Positions 1-9,252 of a stretch of DNA of 64,000 bases are shown here, piece after piece (position 1 is the first letter of the stretch; each line of letters opens with the position of its first letter). The position numbers and the translations under genes are program-made. Location of the stretch: positions 62,001 to 126,000 of the forward strand of contig NZ_JAIUCY010000006.1 in assembly GCF_020179755.1 (NCBI RefSeq). Reading direction: 5' to 3'. This stretch comes from Herbaspirillum sp. alder98. Lineage in GTDB: Bacteria > Pseudomonadota > Gammaproteobacteria > Burkholderiales > Burkholderiaceae_D. Below the pieces are notes generated by a model. It worked only from the letters and a program-made list of their open reading frames with translations. It had not been told where the DNA came from and made no database searches.

Positions 1-72
1 GCCAACATGGGGCCAGCCTTCAGCGCCATGATCACGGTGCTCAAAAAACAGGCAAAAAAAAGCCCGCAGTAA
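1..72 (+). CDS. C-terminal end of an unidentified protein (partial)
   Basis: Frame 1 is open from the window edge to a TAA at 70-72, giving 23 residues that end in a basic tail (VLKKQAKKSPQ). Codon use and direction fit the end of a real gene, but too little is visible to name a family. It is followed by about 210 bases without a gene. Confidence is low because no start is visible. Confidence 0.4.
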   Translation, partial: ANMGPAFSAMITVLKKQAKKSPQ

Positions 73-192
73 ATCTAACCGCGGGCAAGTTCCCTATTCA
101 AGGGAGGTTGAAGGAACAGTTCAACCATCGGTAGGAGTGGGGCCTGCGCAGAAAAGTTCGCCGCAATTTACGCTTGACCTCGCCCCCAATGC

Positions 193-222
193 AAAACGCC
201 GCAACGGCAGGCCGTTGCGGCG
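193..222 (-). terminator. Rho-independent terminator of the small lipoprotein gene
   Basis: Perfect 12-bp inverted repeat (arms 197-208 and 211-222). On the minus strand it is followed by four T (193-196). It lies 64 bases after the stop of the minus-strand lipoprotein gene. Confidence 0.6.
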
Positions 223-285
223 GGTGCAGTGCTGTTCCCACTGCGGGGGATGACGCGCGGCTGCTGCCGTTCTTGTCGATAAAAC

Positions 286-525
286 TTATTTCTTTTCGCC
301 GGCGGCGTCGCCACCTGCTGCGGGTGCGGTAACAGGGGGCGCTGTGGACTCAGCAGGCGGCGTGGCAGCCGGTGCCGGCGTTGGCGCCATCGGTGCGGCG
401 GCGGCCGGTGCCGGATCGGCAGGCGCGGCGGCGGCTGGGGTAGCAGGCGCTTCGTCGCGCTTGTTGCAACCCGCCAGTACGGCGGTAAAGACGGCAGCGG
501 CCAGTAGTGTGTGGCGAATCAACAT
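286..525 (-). CDS. Small Ala/Pro-rich lipoprotein
   Basis: 79 residues. The N-terminus is a lipoprotein signal: Met-Leu-Ile-Arg, a hydrophobic stretch, then lipobox LAGC with Cys at about residue 20. The mature part starts NKRDEAP and is almost entirely Ala, Pro, Thr and Gly, which suggests an unstructured envelope tether. No catalytic domain is visible. A purine-rich Shine-Dalgarno (TAGGAGG on the minus strand) lies just upstream of the ATG, and a strong hairpin terminator follows, so it looks monocistronic. The function is unknown. Low-complexity small lipoproteins of this kind are common in betaproteobacteria. Confidence 0.7.
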   Translation of the reverse strand: MLIRHTLLAAAVFTAVLAGCNKRDEAPATPAAAAPADPAPAAAAPMAPTPAPAATPPAESTAPPVTAPAAGGDAAGEKK

Positions 526-719
526 GTTTTGCCTCCTAGAGTTTGTTAATAATGAATGTGCTGAGGTTCGACTGTTTCTGATGCTGGATTATTCCCGCTT
601 CCGGCCTTCCTGCCTGTCAGAGAACACCCCTAATTCATGTCAGCGATCACAGTCGCCCTTTCCGCAGGGCAACCAGAACACCCGCTACGAAGGCGGCAAA
701 GCGGCTATCATTGCCGACC

Positions 720-1568
720 ATGAACCCGCCCCTCCCCTTCCTGTACCGTGCAGCACGCCCGCTGGTCGCCGGCATGCTGTTGAGCCTGTTGCAGATATCG
801 CCGTCACTGGCGGCGTCGGACGCATCGACTAACATAAAGCCGCTGTCGCGCAGCCAATGCGCTGCCATGAAGCAACACCAGGTGATCAGCGCCGACAACC
901 CGGTGCCCTGCGCGCGACTGTCGCGGGTGTCATTCGACTATCACGACTTCGACGGCAACGTCCGCCAGGGTGCGGTGGTGGTACTGGACGCGGTAGCGCC
1001 CCAGGTCGAATCGCTGTTCGGCGAACTGCTGCTGCGCTCGGTGCCGCTGGCCGGCGCACAGCCGATGGAGGCCTTCGACGGCGACGACGAGAAATCGATG
1101 GCGGCCAACAACACCTCGGCCTTCAACGGCCGGCCGATGACCGGCGGCGGTGGCTGGTCCAAGCATGCCTATGGCGTCGCCATCGACATCAACCCGCTGC
1201 AGAACCCCTATGTCAGCCAATCCGGCAACGGCCAACAGCAGGTGTTGCCTGCTGCCGGCGCCGATTTCCTGCAACGCCAGCCGGCGCAACCGGGGATGGC
1301 CGAAGACGTGGTCGGCGTGTTCTACGACCATGGTTTCCTGATCTGGGGCGGCAACTGGAAGCAGCCGATCGACTACCAGCATTTCGAGATCGGCAGCCGC
1401 GCCTTTGTCGCCCGGCTGGTCGCGCTGGCGCCGGCCCAGGCGCGCGCCGAATTCGAGCGCTACGTGGCACGCTATCGGCGCTGCACGCACACCAGCGCCC
1501 CGACCGATGACGATGCGCCCGAAGATACTGCCTTGCGCGACAGCTGCGCGGCGCGTTCACGACGCTAA
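720..1568 (+). CDS. M15-family D-Ala-D-Ala carboxypeptidase-like peptidase
   Basis: About 282 residues from the ATG at 720 (a TTG at 711 is an alternative). An N-terminal hydrophobic signal ends near SLAAS. The C-terminal half carries the M15 zinc site: SKHAYGVAIDINPLQNPY gives the first His and the Asp of H-x6-D, and YQHFEIG near the C-terminus gives the last His. These enzymes are periplasmic and cut the D-Ala-D-Ala or L-Ala-D-Glu peptides of peptidoglycan; the exact bond cannot be told from sequence. It stands alone, with no strong Shine-Dalgarno before either start. The C-terminal tail is Arg- and Cys-containing and variable. Confidence 0.8.
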   Translation: MNPPLPFLYRAARPLVAGMLLSLLQISPSLAASDASTNIKPLSRSQCAAMKQHQVISADNPVPCARLSRVSFDYHDFDGNVRQGAVVVLDAVAPQVESLFGELLLRSVPLAGAQPMEAFDGDDEKSMAANNTSAFNGRPMTGGGGWSKHAYGVAIDINPLQNPYVSQSGNGQQQVLPAAGADFLQRQPAQPGMAEDVVGVFYDHGFLIWGGNWKQPIDYQHFEIGSRAFVARLVALAPAQARAEFERYVARYRRCTHTSAPTDDDAPEDTALRDSCAARSRR

Positions 1569-1698
1569 CGACAGGGGTCCGGTAAAGAGCGGTAAGTTTG
1601 GGTTAAAACCAGGGGGCGAGATGCCAGGCTTGCCTATACTGGCCTGGTTATTTCCGGTCCGGCACTGGCCGCGGCCTCACTCACCAGGGGAGCCCATC

Positions 1699-1899
1699 AT
1701 GGCGATCAATTCCGTCAATTCCACCCAGTCGGCCACTGCGCAAGCGGCCGCTGCCATCCAGTCCAACAAGAAGCCGACCAAGGCTTTCCCATCGATGGCA
1801 GAGCTGATGGCGGCCGGCCAGGCCCAGCCGAGCCAGCCGAACGATCCGACCTCGTCGATCAACTCGACCGATAGCAGCAGCCTGACCCGCCGCGCCTGA
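1699..1899 (+). CDS. Small Ser/Asn/Gln/Ala-rich protein of unknown function
   Basis: 66 residues from ATG 1699, chosen because AGGGGAG sits at an ideal distance upstream; a longer in-frame extension has no such site. The protein begins MAINSVNSTQSATAQAAAA, has a central basic PTKAF segment and ends SSLTRRA. There is no signal peptide or membrane segment. A strong terminator follows 33 bases after the stop, so this is a compact stand-alone transcription unit. I do not recognise the family. The Ser/Asn-rich, Cys-free composition suggests a disordered or secreted peptide, but that is inference. Confidence 0.6.
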   Translation: MAINSVNSTQSATAQAAAAIQSNKKPTKAFPSMAELMAAGQAQPSQPNDPTSSINSTDSSSLTRRA

Positions 1900-1931
1900 G
1901 CCTGCCGGCACCAGGCCGGTTACCCGGATGC

Positions 1932-1967
1932 AAAAATGCCCGCTGCACTCCCGTGCGCGGGCATTTT
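1932..1967 (+). terminator. Bidirectional Rho-independent terminator
   Basis: AAAAATGCCCGC (1932-1943) pairs with GCGGGCATTTTT (1957-1968). A T-run lies on both strands. It closes the small gene at 1699-1899. Confidence 0.8.
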
Positions 1968-2022
1968 TCATTCATGTCAGGCCTCACGTATACTGTGCGC
2001 TCGAAAGTACAGGAGCGCATCA

Positions 2023-2493
2023 ATGGAACCGCATCCGGCCGTCCACATCCGGCCCGCCAGCCAGCAAGACCTGGCGCAATGGCAACCCCTATGGGAAGCC
2101 TACAATGCCTTCTACGGTCGCAGCGGCGCCACCGCCCTGCCGGCCGACATCACTCGCCTGACCTGGTCACGCATCCTCGACGCGGCCGAGCCGGTGCATG
2201 CACTGGTGGCCGAGCGCGAGGGGCAATTGCTGGGACTGGCGCACTTTCTCTACCATCGCAACACCATCCTGGCCGGACCGGTGTGCTACCTGCAGGACCT
2301 GTTCACGGTGCCGGCTGCGCGCGGCCAGGGCGTCGCCCGCGCATTGATCGAGGCCTTGTACCGGCGCGCTGCCGATGACGGCGCCGAACGCGTCTACTGG
2401 CATACCCATCACACCAACAGCGGCGCCCGCCATCTGTACGACAAGCTGGCCGACGACTCTGGCTTCATCGTCTACCGCAAGACGCTGGGCTGA
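2023..2493 (+). CDS. GNAT-family N-acetyltransferase
   Basis: 156 residues from ATG 2023, preceded by AGGAG at 2011. The fold is the GNAT type: an N-terminal strand-helix (VHIRPASQQDLAQW), the acetyl-CoA-binding motif A around LQDLFTVPAARGQGVARAL (R/Q-x-x-G-x-G/A), and a C-terminal HTNSGARHLYDKLADDSGF segment where the family has its N-x-x-A-x-x-x-Y signature. The substrate is unknown and may be a small amine or a protein N-terminus. It converges on cysB with a 15-base gap and no clear terminator between them, so it is probably independent of the sulfur genes. Confidence 0.85.
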   Translation: MEPHPAVHIRPASQQDLAQWQPLWEAYNAFYGRSGATALPADITRLTWSRILDAAEPVHALVAEREGQLLGLAHFLYHRNTILAGPVCYLQDLFTVPAARGQGVARALIEALYRRAADDGAERVYWHTHHTNSGARHLYDKLADDSGFIVYRKTLG

Positions 2494-2508
2494 TGCCGAT
2501 GCCGATGC

Positions 2509-3444
2509 CTATGGCTGGGCGTTGGCCTCGTTGAGCGCATTGACGATATCGGCGCGCGTCAGTTCGGGCGCAAACTGCTGGATGAAATCAAAGGTGTAGG
2601 CACGCAGGTAAGCGCCGCGGCGTACGGCCAGTCGCGCGATGTTCGGCTTGAACAGATGCGCGGCGCCGATCGACAGCAACTCCAGGTGCTTGCCCTGGTC
2701 CACCGCCATCGACGCCACCAGGCCCACCCCCAGCCCCAGTCCCACATATTGCTGGATGACGTCCGAATCCATCGCGGTCAGTACGATGTCGGGTTCGATG
2801 CCGGCCTGGCGGAACGCTTCATCGATATGGCCGCGACCGGTAAAGCCGACGTCGTAGGTGATCAGGGGATAGGCGCCCAGGTCGGCCAGCGACACCTGCT
2901 CCAGCGCCAGCAGCGGGTGTCCTTGCGGCACCACGATGACGTGGCTCCAGGTGTAACAGGGAAACGACACCAGCTCCTTGAACTGCGACAGGCCTTCGGT
3001 GGCGATGCCGATGTCGGCCTTGCCCGAAATCACCCACTCGGCAATATGTTCGGGCGCGCTCTGTTGCAGCGCGATGCGCACCTGCGGGAAGGCCGCCCGG
3101 AAAGCCTGCACCACGCGCGGCAACACATAGCGCGCCTGGGTGTGGGTGGTGGCGATGGAGAGCGTGCCGCTTTGCTCGCCGGCGTATTCCTTGCTGGCGC
3201 GACGCAGGTTCTCGGCTTCCAGCAGCAGCCGCTCGACGATGCCCAGGATGCCCTTGCCCGGCTCGGTCAGGCCGGTCAGTCGCTTGCCGTTGCGCTCGAA
3301 GATCTCGACCCCGAGCTCTTCCTCCAGCTCGCGGATCTGGCGGCTCACGCCCGGTTGCGAAGTGAACAGCACATTGGCCACTTCGGTCAGGTTGAAGCCG
3401 CAACGCGCGGCTTCGCGGATGGAACGCAGCTGTTGAAAATTCAT
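2509..3444 (-). CDS. cysB: CysB-type LysR transcriptional regulator of sulfur assimilation
   Basis: 311 residues, close to the usual CysB length. The N-terminal winged HTH ([20 protein letters not shown], then [21 protein letters not shown]) has the CysB-type SQPGVSRQ recognition helix. The LysR effector domain follows and includes [11 protein letters not shown], the sulfate/acetylserine pocket signature of CysB and Cbl. It is the last gene of the cysTWA operon, overlapping cysA by 4 bases (ATGA). It is expected to activate the cys and ssu genes upstream on the same strand when N-acetylserine accumulates. Cbl is the alternative assignment; the linkage to both sulfate and sulfonate genes does not separate the two. 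Confidence 0.92.
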   Translation of the reverse strand: MNFQQLRSIREAARCGFNLTEVANVLFTSQPGVSRQIRELEEELGVEIFERNGKRLTGLTEPGKGILGIVERLLLEAENLRRASKEYAGEQSGTLSIATTHTQARYVLPRVVQAFRAAFPQVRIALQQSAPEHIAEWVISGKADIGIATEGLSQFKELVSFPCYTWSHVIVVPQGHPLLALEQVSLADLGAYPLITYDVGFTGRGHIDEAFRQAGIEPDIVLTAMDSDVIQQYVGLGLGVGLVASMAVDQGKHLELLSIGAAHLFKPNIARLAVRRGAYLRAYTFDFIQQFAPELTRADIVNALNEANAQP

Positions 3445-4520
3445 GATGCCGCTCCGCTGTCCTGGTTGGCGAACACCTGCAGCCGCCGCGGCCGCACCAC
3501 CAGCGTCTCGCCGCTCTTGAGACCGAGCTGGGCAAAGCGTTCATTGGAAATCACGGCCTCGATCAACTCGGCATTGTCATCACGCTCGAGTTCAAGCTGC
3601 GCCAGCGGCCCGATCGCATGCGAGCGGCGCAGTTGCACCACGATGCCTTCGGCGCCGGGCGAATAGCGCTCCACATCGAGCTCGTGCGGCCGCACGAAAC
3701 CGATCCCGGCCTGGTCACGCGCATCGCCGTGATTGGGCGCATCGAAGCGCGCGCCACCGGTATCGAGCACGCCTTCGTGCAGGCGACCATGAAACAGGTT
3801 GACGTTGCCCAGGAAGCCGTAGACGAAGGGCGTGGCCGGATGGTTATAGACTTCGGCGGGCGAGCCCAGCTGCTCGACCTGGCCCTTGTTCATCAACACC
3901 ACCTGGTCGGCCACTTCCAGCGCTTCTTCCTGGTCGTGGGTCACGAAGATGCTGGTGACATGCAATTCATCGTGCAGGCGACGCAGCCAGCGGCGCAGTT
4001 CCTTGCGCACCTTGGCATCGAGCGCACCGAACGGTTCATCCAGCAGCAGCACGCGCGGCTCCACGGCCAACGCACGGGCCAGTGCAATACGCTGACGCTG
4101 GCCACCCGACAATTGTGGTGGATAACGATCGGCCAGCCAGTCCAGTTGCACCAGGTCGAGCAGTTTCCTGACCTTCTCGCGGATCACGCTCTCCGACGGC
4201 CGCTGGCTGCGCGGCTTCACGCGCAAGCCGAAGGCGATGTTCTCGAACACCGTCATGTGCTTGAACAGCGCATAGTGCTGGAACACGAAACCGACCTGGC
4301 GCTCGCGCACATGGCGCGCCGAGGCGTCTTCGCCATCCAGCAGCACCTGGCCTGAATCGAGCGACTCCAGCCCGGCGATGATGCGCAGCAGCGTGGTCTT
4401 GCCGCAGCCGGACGGCCCCAGCAAGGCAGTCAGTTCACCCGCCGGAAAATTCAGCGAGACATCATTGAGTGCGGTGAAGCTGCCGAAACGCTTGTTGATC
4501 TGTTTGACTTCGATACTCAT
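3441..4520 (-). CDS. cysA: Sulfate/thiosulfate ABC transporter ATP-binding protein
   Basis: 359 residues. Walker [10 protein letters not shown] (about 36-44), ABC signature [14 protein letters not shown], Walker [12 protein letters not shown] and switch His in VTHDQEEA are all intact. The C-terminal extension (after about 240) contains the TOBE-like regulatory region typical of CysA/MalK subfamilies. It would hydrolyse ATP to drive uptake through CysT/CysW with Sbp as receptor. The start overlaps nothing upstream (27-base gap to cysW) and the stop overlaps cysB by 4 bases, so translation is probably coupled to cysB. Confidence 0.95.
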   Translation of the reverse strand: MSIEVKQINKRFGSFTALNDVSLNFPAGELTALLGPSGCGKTTLLRIIAGLESLDSGQVLLDGEDASARHVRERQVGFVFQHYALFKHMTVFENIAFGLRVKPRSQRPSESVIREKVRKLLDLVQLDWLADRYPPQLSGGQRQRIALARALAVEPRVLLLDEPFGALDAKVRKELRRWLRRLHDELHVTSIFVTHDQEEALEVADQVVLMNKGQVEQLGSPAEVYNHPATPFVYGFLGNVNLFHGRLHEGVLDTGGARFDAPNHGDARDQAGIGFVRPHELDVERYSPGAEGIVVQLRRSHAIGPLAQLELERDDNAELIEAVISNERFAQLGLKSGETLVVRPRRLQVFANQDSGAAS

Positions 4521-4547
4521 GTGCTGCTCCTTATGCTTTCAGGCGGC

Positions 4548-5444
4548 TCAATGGCTGTCGGTGATCGCGAGCTGGCGCTGGATGCGCCACTCGACCACGC
4601 TCTTGATGGCCAGCGTCACCAGTGCCAGGAAGGCCAGCAGCGAAGCCACCGCGAAGGCGCCGGTGATATTGAATTCGTTATAAAGAATCTCGACCTGCAA
4701 CGGGATGGTGTTGGTCTCGCCCCGGATATGGCCCGACACCACCGACACCGCGCCGAACTCGCCCATGGCGCGGGCGTTGCACAGGATCACGCCATACAGC
4801 AGGCCCCACTTGATGTTGGGCAGGGTCACGTGCCAGAAGGTGCGCCAGCCCGAGGCGCCCAGCACCAGCGCCGCCTCTTCTTCTTCGCTGCCCTGCGACT
4901 GCATCAGCGGAATCAGCTCGCGCGCCACGAACGGGAAGGTCACGAAGATGGTCGCCAGCACGATGCCCGGCACCGCGAACAGGATCTTGATATCGTGCTC
5001 GCGCAACCAGGGGCCGAAGTAACCCTGCATGCCGAACAGCAGCACATAGATCAGGCCCGAGATGACCGGCGACACCGAGAACGGCAGGTCGATCAGGGTC
5101 AGCAACACGTTCTTGCCGCGAAACTCGAACTTGGCAATGGCCCAGGCCGCCGCCACCCCGAACACCAGGTTCAGCGGCACCGCGATGGCCGCCGTGATCA
5201 GGGTCAGCTTGATGGCCGACCAGGCATCCGGTTCGACGATCGACGCCACGTAGACATCCCAGCCCTTCTTGAGAGCTTCATAGAACACCGCCACCAGCGG
5301 CACGAACAGGAACAGGGTCAGGAACACCAGCGCGATGCCGATCAGCAGCGCCCGCACCCAGAACGGTTCCAGCGTCGCACCCGGGGTCAGGGGCGGTTCT
5401 CCGCGCGCCGCGGAGGTGGCAATCGAAGTAGCTGCGCCACTCAT
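4548..5444 (-). CDS. cysW: Sulfate ABC transporter permease CysW
   Basis: 298 residues. There is a cytosolic N-terminal tail of about 30 residues, then about six hydrophobic segments. The EAA loop that docks on CysA reads [21 protein letters not shown]. The motif [19 protein letters not shown] is diagnostic of sulfate permeases. It pairs with CysT (the gene begins one base after the cysT stop) to form the inner-membrane channel. All residues usual for the family appear present. Confidence 0.95.
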   Translation of the reverse strand: MSGAATSIATSAARGEPPLTPGATLEPFWVRALLIGIALVFLTLFLFVPLVAVFYEALKKGWDVYVASIVEPDAWSAIKLTLITAAIAVPLNLVFGVAAAWAIAKFEFRGKNVLLTLIDLPFSVSPVISGLIYVLLFGMQGYFGPWLREHDIKILFAVPGIVLATIFVTFPFVARELIPLMQSQGSEEEEAALVLGASGWRTFWHVTLPNIKWGLLYGVILCNARAMGEFGAVSVVSGHIRGETNTIPLQVEILYNEFNITGAFAVASLLAFLALVTLAIKSVVEWRIQRQLAITDSH

Positions 5445-5445
5445 G

Positions 5446-6336
5446 TCAGTTCCTCTCTGCCCGCCCGCGCTTGCGGGTCCAGGCTTGCAACAGGTTGATC
5501 GTCAGCAGCAGCACGAAGGACACCACCAGCATCACCGTGGCAATCGCGGTCGCACCGGCGTAGTCGTATTGTTCCAGCTTGGTGATGATGAACAGCGGCG
5601 TGATCTCGGACACCATCGGCATGTTGCCGGCGATGAACACCACCGAACCGTATTCACCGGTGGCGCGCGCAAAGGCCAATGCAAAACCGGTCAGCAGCGC
5701 CGGCAGGATGGTCGGGAACACCACCCGGTAGAACGTCTGCCAGCGGTCGGCGCCGAGGCTGGCGGCAGCTTCCTCGAGTTCGCGCTCGGCTTCTTCCAGC
5801 ACCGGTTGCACGGTACGCACGACGAAGGGCAAGCCGATGAAGGTCATCGCCACCAGCACGCCCAGGGGCGTGAAGGCCACCTTGATGCCCAGCGGCGCGA
5901 GCAACTTGCCCAGCCAGCCGTTCTGCGAATACAAAGTGGTCAGCGCAATACCGGCCACGGCGGTAGGCAAGGCGAATGGCAGGTCGACCAGGGCATCGAT
6001 GATGCGCTTGCCGGGAAAGCGGTAGCGCACCAGCACCCAGGCCACGATGCCGCCGAAGATGACATTGAGGAAAGCGGCGATGAGCGAGGCGCCGAAGGTC
6101 AGTTGGTACGACGCCACCACCCGCGGCGAGGTCACCGCATCGATGAAGCCTTGCCAGGTGAGCGTGAAGGTCTTCAGGAACACTGCCGACAGCGGCAGCA
6201 GCACGATGAGTGCCAGATAGAAGATGGTGAAACCAAGTGAAAGATGAAAACCAGGCAGCACGCGGCGGCCGGTTCCCCTTGCAGCGGCCGACCCGGCGCT
6301 CGGGGCCGCCGGGATCGATACAGATGTTGCGGACAT
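5446..6336 (-). CDS. cysT: Sulfate ABC transporter permease CysT (CysU)
   Basis: 296 residues, first gene of cysTWA-cysB. About six membrane segments follow a 30-residue Ala/Gly/Arg tail. The EAA loop reads [20 protein letters not shown], and the sulfate-permease signature [19 protein letters not shown] is present. The partner is CysW. The 217 bases upstream are AT-rich and hold the likely promoter region, plus a REP-like palindrome further out. The solute receptor gene (sbp) is not in this operon but lies about 7 kb upstream on the same strand, at the head of the ssu genes. Confidence 0.95.
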   Translation of the reverse strand: MSATSVSIPAAPSAGSAAARGTGRRVLPGFHLSLGFTIFYLALIVLLPLSAVFLKTFTLTWQGFIDAVTSPRVVASYQLTFGASLIAAFLNVIFGGIVAWVLVRYRFPGKRIIDALVDLPFALPTAVAGIALTTLYSQNGWLGKLLAPLGIKVAFTPLGVLVAMTFIGLPFVVRTVQPVLEEAERELEEAAASLGADRWQTFYRVVFPTILPALLTGFALAFARATGEYGSVVFIAGNMPMVSEITPLFIITKLEQYDYAGATAIATVMLVVSFVLLLTINLLQAWTRKRGRAERN

Positions 6337-6486
6337 GGTCTTCTCTTTTTATTACAAATGCGACTATAGGAGCTTAATATTCGCATCCGTTCGTTATAAA
6401 GAGAACTAAATTATTTGCATGCCTTTAGATTCAAAATGAATAATGATTGACGAAAATTGCGCTTTGGGGGATGAGGCGCTGCGGCC
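6337..6486 (-). promoter_or_regulatory. Probable cysTWA-cysB promoter/leader region
   Basis: This AT-rich stretch lies immediately upstream of cysT inside GC-rich DNA, which is typical of CysB-activated promoters. It contains GTTC-N10-GAAC (minus strand, around 6391-6408), resembling the AGAAC-N9-GTTCT palindrome upstream of sbp. No clear -35/-10 pair stands out, as expected for an activator-dependent promoter. The assignment is inferred from position and composition. Confidence 0.4.
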
Positions 6487-6522
6487 AAGGACGCTGGGCC
6501 CTGACTTTCGCCAGGGCGACGG
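6487..6522. repeat. REP-like palindrome (single copy)
   Basis: AAGGACGCTGGGCCCTGAC, then TTTCG, then CCAGGGCGACGG. This is the same design as the copies at 15348, 27473, 48227, 56762 and 61835. It is the only copy in a tandem (not convergent) gap. Confidence 0.75.
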
Positions 6523-6553
6523 CGGCGGTGTTATCCAGTGACTAGCGGGGTAA

Positions 6554-7129
6554 CTACTTCAGTTGCCCCATGAGTTCCAGCAACAACTGCTGCCCCTCGA
6601 CCCAGTCGCCCAAGCCCGAATCGGCATTGATATGCCCCAAAGCGCCGGCATCCACAAAACGCGCATCCCATTGATCGGCCCATTGCCGGGCGCGCGGCGC
6701 GCTCATCCATGGATCATCCCGGCTGCCCACCACCACTGCCGGAAACGGCAGTCGGTAGCGCACCTGCGCGCTGACGTCGAACTTGTCGGGATCGGCCGGC
6801 GCCACCAGCAAGGCGCCGACGATGGGCGAGAATACCTGCGCCAGCGCGGCGGCACGGTGCACGGTAGTCAGGCAGCCGAAGCTGTGCGCCACCAGCACCA
6901 CCGGCTGCGACGATTGCGCCAGCACCTCGCCCAGACGCTGCGACCAGGCGGACAAGTCAGGCTGGTCCCAGTGATCCTGCACGACCCGCTCGAAACCGGG
7001 ATACAGGCGCTCCCAGCGCGATTGCCAATGCGCCGGTCCGCTGCCATGCAGGCCTGGCACCACCAGCACGCGATGGTCGGCCATGCGCGGCGCGGCGGCT
7101 GACGATATTGTTGAAGGCGCTGCAACCAT
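6554..7129 (-). CDS. RBBP9/YdeN-type serine hydrolase
   Basis: 191 residues from the ATG at 7129, chosen because GGGAGG lies 5 bases upstream; longer in-frame starts run into the upstream gene. The alpha/beta-hydrolase core shows VLVVPGLHGSGPAHWQSRWE near the N-terminus, nucleophile elbow AHSFG, a late acid in SRDDPWM and catalytic His in GHINADSGLG, which match the RBBP9/YdeN family (PF06821). The substrate is unknown; family members are small esterases. It sits between the EAL-like gene and cysTWA, on the same strand as the sulfur genes, 41 bases after the EAL stop. It may be co-transcribed with ssu, and a sulfur link is inference only. Confidence 0.85.
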   Translation of the reverse strand: MVAAPSTISSAAAPRMADHRVLVVPGLHGSGPAHWQSRWERLYPGFERVVQDHWDQPDLSAWSQRLGEVLAQSSQPVVLVAHSFGCLTTVHRAAALAQVFSPIVGALLVAPADPDKFDVSAQVRYRLPFPAVVVGSRDDPWMSAPRARQWADQWDARFVDAGALGHINADSGLGDWVEGQQLLLELMGQLK

Positions 7130-7170
7130 CAGGTCCTCCCGCAGGGATGGGTGGAACATCTTGGCCGGGC

Positions 7171-7995
7171 CTATGCGGCCCGCCCCAGTGCGGCCGCCGG
7201 CAACTTCGCTTCGGGCCGGTCCCACAGATAGCCCTGCACCAGTATCGGCTCGCCCATGGCCGCCCCGAACTGGTTCAGGCGCTCGAACACATCGGGGTTC
7301 TCGACCCGCTTGAAGAAGATCCGCACGCCCTGCTCGGCCGCGCGCAGCAACAACAGGCCGACGCTGTCGGGGTCCGGCAGCTCGCGCGCATCGACCTTGA
7401 TCAGGTCGGGCCGCACCTTGTCCAGCAGGCTCAATGCTTCCAGCGCGCTGTTGGCCGACACCCCCAGCCTGAAACCGTTGCGCCGGTAGTTGTCGAGCAC
7501 ATAGTTGAGCAGCCAGCGCTGGTTGGGCGTGACCACCGGCAACTGCAGCACGATGCGATCATGCGGCAACTCCAGCCGCGACAGGATATGCCGATACGCC
7601 ACCCCGTGATTGCTGTTGACCGCCGCCAACAGACGGGCGTGCACCGACAGGTGCAGCTCGGGACTGTCGGCGCCGCCCTGGCGATAGTAATTGACCGCGT
7701 GCAGCATGCGGCACAAGCGATCCAGTTCCACCGACTCATCGTCGCTGGCGGCCTGGTCCAGCAGTTTCCACAGGTGCAGGCCGCTATCGAATTCCGAGTA
7801 GCTGCGCGCGAACGCCTCGACGGCGACGATCTCGCCATCGCCGAAACTGCGCACCGGCTGGAAGGCCGAGGTCAGGGAGGTGTTGAAATAGCGGCCGACG
7901 GCACGTCCGTGCTCGTCCAGCCAGACCTTGGATTGGCTGCTGCGCGCCGCTTGCTCGAGGCGCTCCAGGTAAGCTTCCAGTGCCGAAAATGTCAT
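7171..7995 (-). CDS. EAL-domain protein with degenerate active site
   Basis: 274 residues. The N-terminal 40 residues form a short helical region, followed by an EAL-like TIM barrel: SAFQPVRSF, then EAFAR where active enzymes have ExLxR, ELHLSVHARLL, DLIKVDARELP and the terminal VQGYLWDRPE. Several metal and catalytic positions are changed. EAL reads EAF, the ELTE strand reads VLQLPVV, there is no DDFGTG loop before IKVD, and the EGVE strand reads FKRVEN. It is therefore probably a non-catalytic c-di-GMP sensor or a protein-interaction domain rather than a phosphodiesterase. AAGGA precedes the ATG. It follows ssuF by 57 bases on the same strand, so it is probably part of the sulfonate operon. 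Confidence 0.8.
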   Translation of the reverse strand: MTFSALEAYLERLEQAARSSQSKVWLDEHGRAVGRYFNTSLTSAFQPVRSFGDGEIVAVEAFARSYSEFDSGLHLWKLLDQAASDDESVELDRLCRMLHAVNYYRQGGADSPELHLSVHARLLAAVNSNHGVAYRHILSRLELPHDRIVLQLPVVTPNQRWLLNYVLDNYRRNGFRLGVSANSALEALSLLDKVRPDLIKVDARELPDPDSVGLLLLRAAEQGVRIFFKRVENPDVFERLNQFGAAMGEPILVQGYLWDRPEAKLPAAALGRAA

Positions 7996-8052
7996 CTGGC
8001 TTCCTTGTTCGTTACCGGCCGCGCCGCCTGCCGGAGGCGGCTGCGGCGCGAA

Positions 8053-8268
8053 TTACAGCTTGGCGATCGAGACTTCGGTCGCCTTGACCAGCGCCACCAC
8101 TTCACTGCCGATGGTCAGGCCCAGGTCCTTCACCGAACGGGTGGTGATGACCGAGGTGACGATGCCGGCCGGGGTTTCGACATCGACTTCGGAGACCACC
8201 GAACCTTCGATGATGGCCTTGACTTTGCCCTTGAACTGGTTGCGGACGTTGATGGCTTGAATGGTCAT
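8053..8268 (-). CDS. ssuF: SsuF-like molbindin (TOBE domain) protein
   Basis: 71 residues, a single TOBE/Mop domain: it begins MTIQAINVRNQFKGKVKAI, then has SVVSEVDVETPAGIVTSVIT, and ends in LGLTIGSEVVALVKATEVSI. The family binds molybdate-like oxyanions as oligomers. Pseudomonas putida has ssuEADCBF with such a gene last, needed for sulfonate use, and the same order is found here, so I use the symbol. AAGGAG lies just upstream of the ATG. The actual ligand (molybdate, sulfate or other) is not shown by sequence. Confidence 0.88.
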   Translation of the reverse strand: MTIQAINVRNQFKGKVKAIIEGSVVSEVDVETPAGIVTSVITTRSVKDLGLTIGSEVVALVKATEVSIAKL

Positions 8269-8349
8269 GCTGTGCTCCTTGAGGGTAATGGGTGCGGCTG
8301 CCGCGAGGCTGGTCCGCGATGGTTGAAATGGTTGATGCCGGCGGACGAC

Positions 8350-9252
8350 TCAGACCGCCCATTGCACCTGCTGCACGCTTCGCGGCGCCAGCAGGGAATC
8401 CGTTAATTCTTCGCTCAGCGCTTCGCTGCCGGGGTGGCGCAGCACGCGCGCCAGGATCGCTTCTTCCAGCTGGGCGAAGCGGGCCTGGCCGCGTGAACGG
8501 GGGCGCTCCAGTTCGATGCGCTGGTCCAGCGCCACCTGGCCGTCCTCGATCAGCAGCACCCGATCGGCCAGGGCAATCGCCTCTTGCACGTCGTGCGTCA
8601 CCAGCAAGGCGGTAAAGCCACGGGACTGCCACAGCGACTCGATCAGTTCCTGCATCTCGATGCGGGTCAGCGCGTCGAGCGCGCCCAGCGGTTCGTCGAG
8701 CAGCAGCAATTGCGGCTCATGCACCAGCGCCCGGGCCAGCGCCACGCGTTGCCGCTGGCCACCCGACAGCACCGCCGGCCATTCGCCGGCACGCTGCTCG
8801 AGTCCAACCTGGCGCAGCGCCTGCAAGGCCTGCGGCGCAGCCGACCTGGGCAAGCCCAGCGCGACGTTTTCCAGCACTCGCTTCCAGGGCAGCAGGCGCG
8901 AATCCTGGAACATGATGCGAATCTCGGGCTCTCCGGCCGGGCTATCCTGCTCGAAGATCACTTCTCCGCTGCTGGCGCCGTCGAGTTGCGCCACCAGCCG
9001 CAGCAAGGTGCTCTTGCCGCAACCGCTGCGACCGACGATGGCGACGAATTCGCCCGGCTCTACCTGCAGGTCGACGCCATGCAAGACCTCGCGCCCGCCG
9101 AACGACTTCGACAACGCTTCAAGGCGAATGCCGATGCCACGCGCCTTATTGGCGGCAGCACTGGCACCAGCGGCGCGGCTGACTTCCTGGTTTTCCTGGG
9201 CATGAATGCGCACGGGTTTCTCCTGCAAATGGTGGACGGTGTCGGAACTCAT
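8350..9252 (-). CDS. ssuB: Aliphatic sulfonate ABC transporter ATP-binding protein
   Basis: 300 residues, longer than E. coli SsuB by an N-terminal tail of about 40 Ala/Gln-rich residues. Walker [11 protein letters not shown]-loop [13 protein letters not shown] (the LLPW motif is typical of SsuB/TauB), signature [14 protein letters not shown], Walker [13 protein letters not shown] and switch VTHDVQEA are intact. It overlaps ssuC by 4 bases (ATGA, 9249-9252), which indicates translational coupling with the permease it powers. Confidence 0.95.
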   Translation of the reverse strand: MSSDTVHHLQEKPVRIHAQENQEVSRAAGASAAANKARGIGIRLEALSKSFGGREVLHGVDLQVEPGEFVAIVGRSGCGKSTLLRLVAQLDGASSGEVIFEQDSPAGEPEIRIMFQDSRLLPWKRVLENVALGLPRSAAPQALQALRQVGLEQRAGEWPAVLSGGQRQRVALARALVHEPQLLLLDEPLGALDALTRIEMQELIESLWQSRGFTALLVTHDVQEAIALADRVLLIEDGQVALDQRIELERPRSRGQARFAQLEEAILARVLRHPGSEALSEELTDSLLAPRSVQQVQWAV

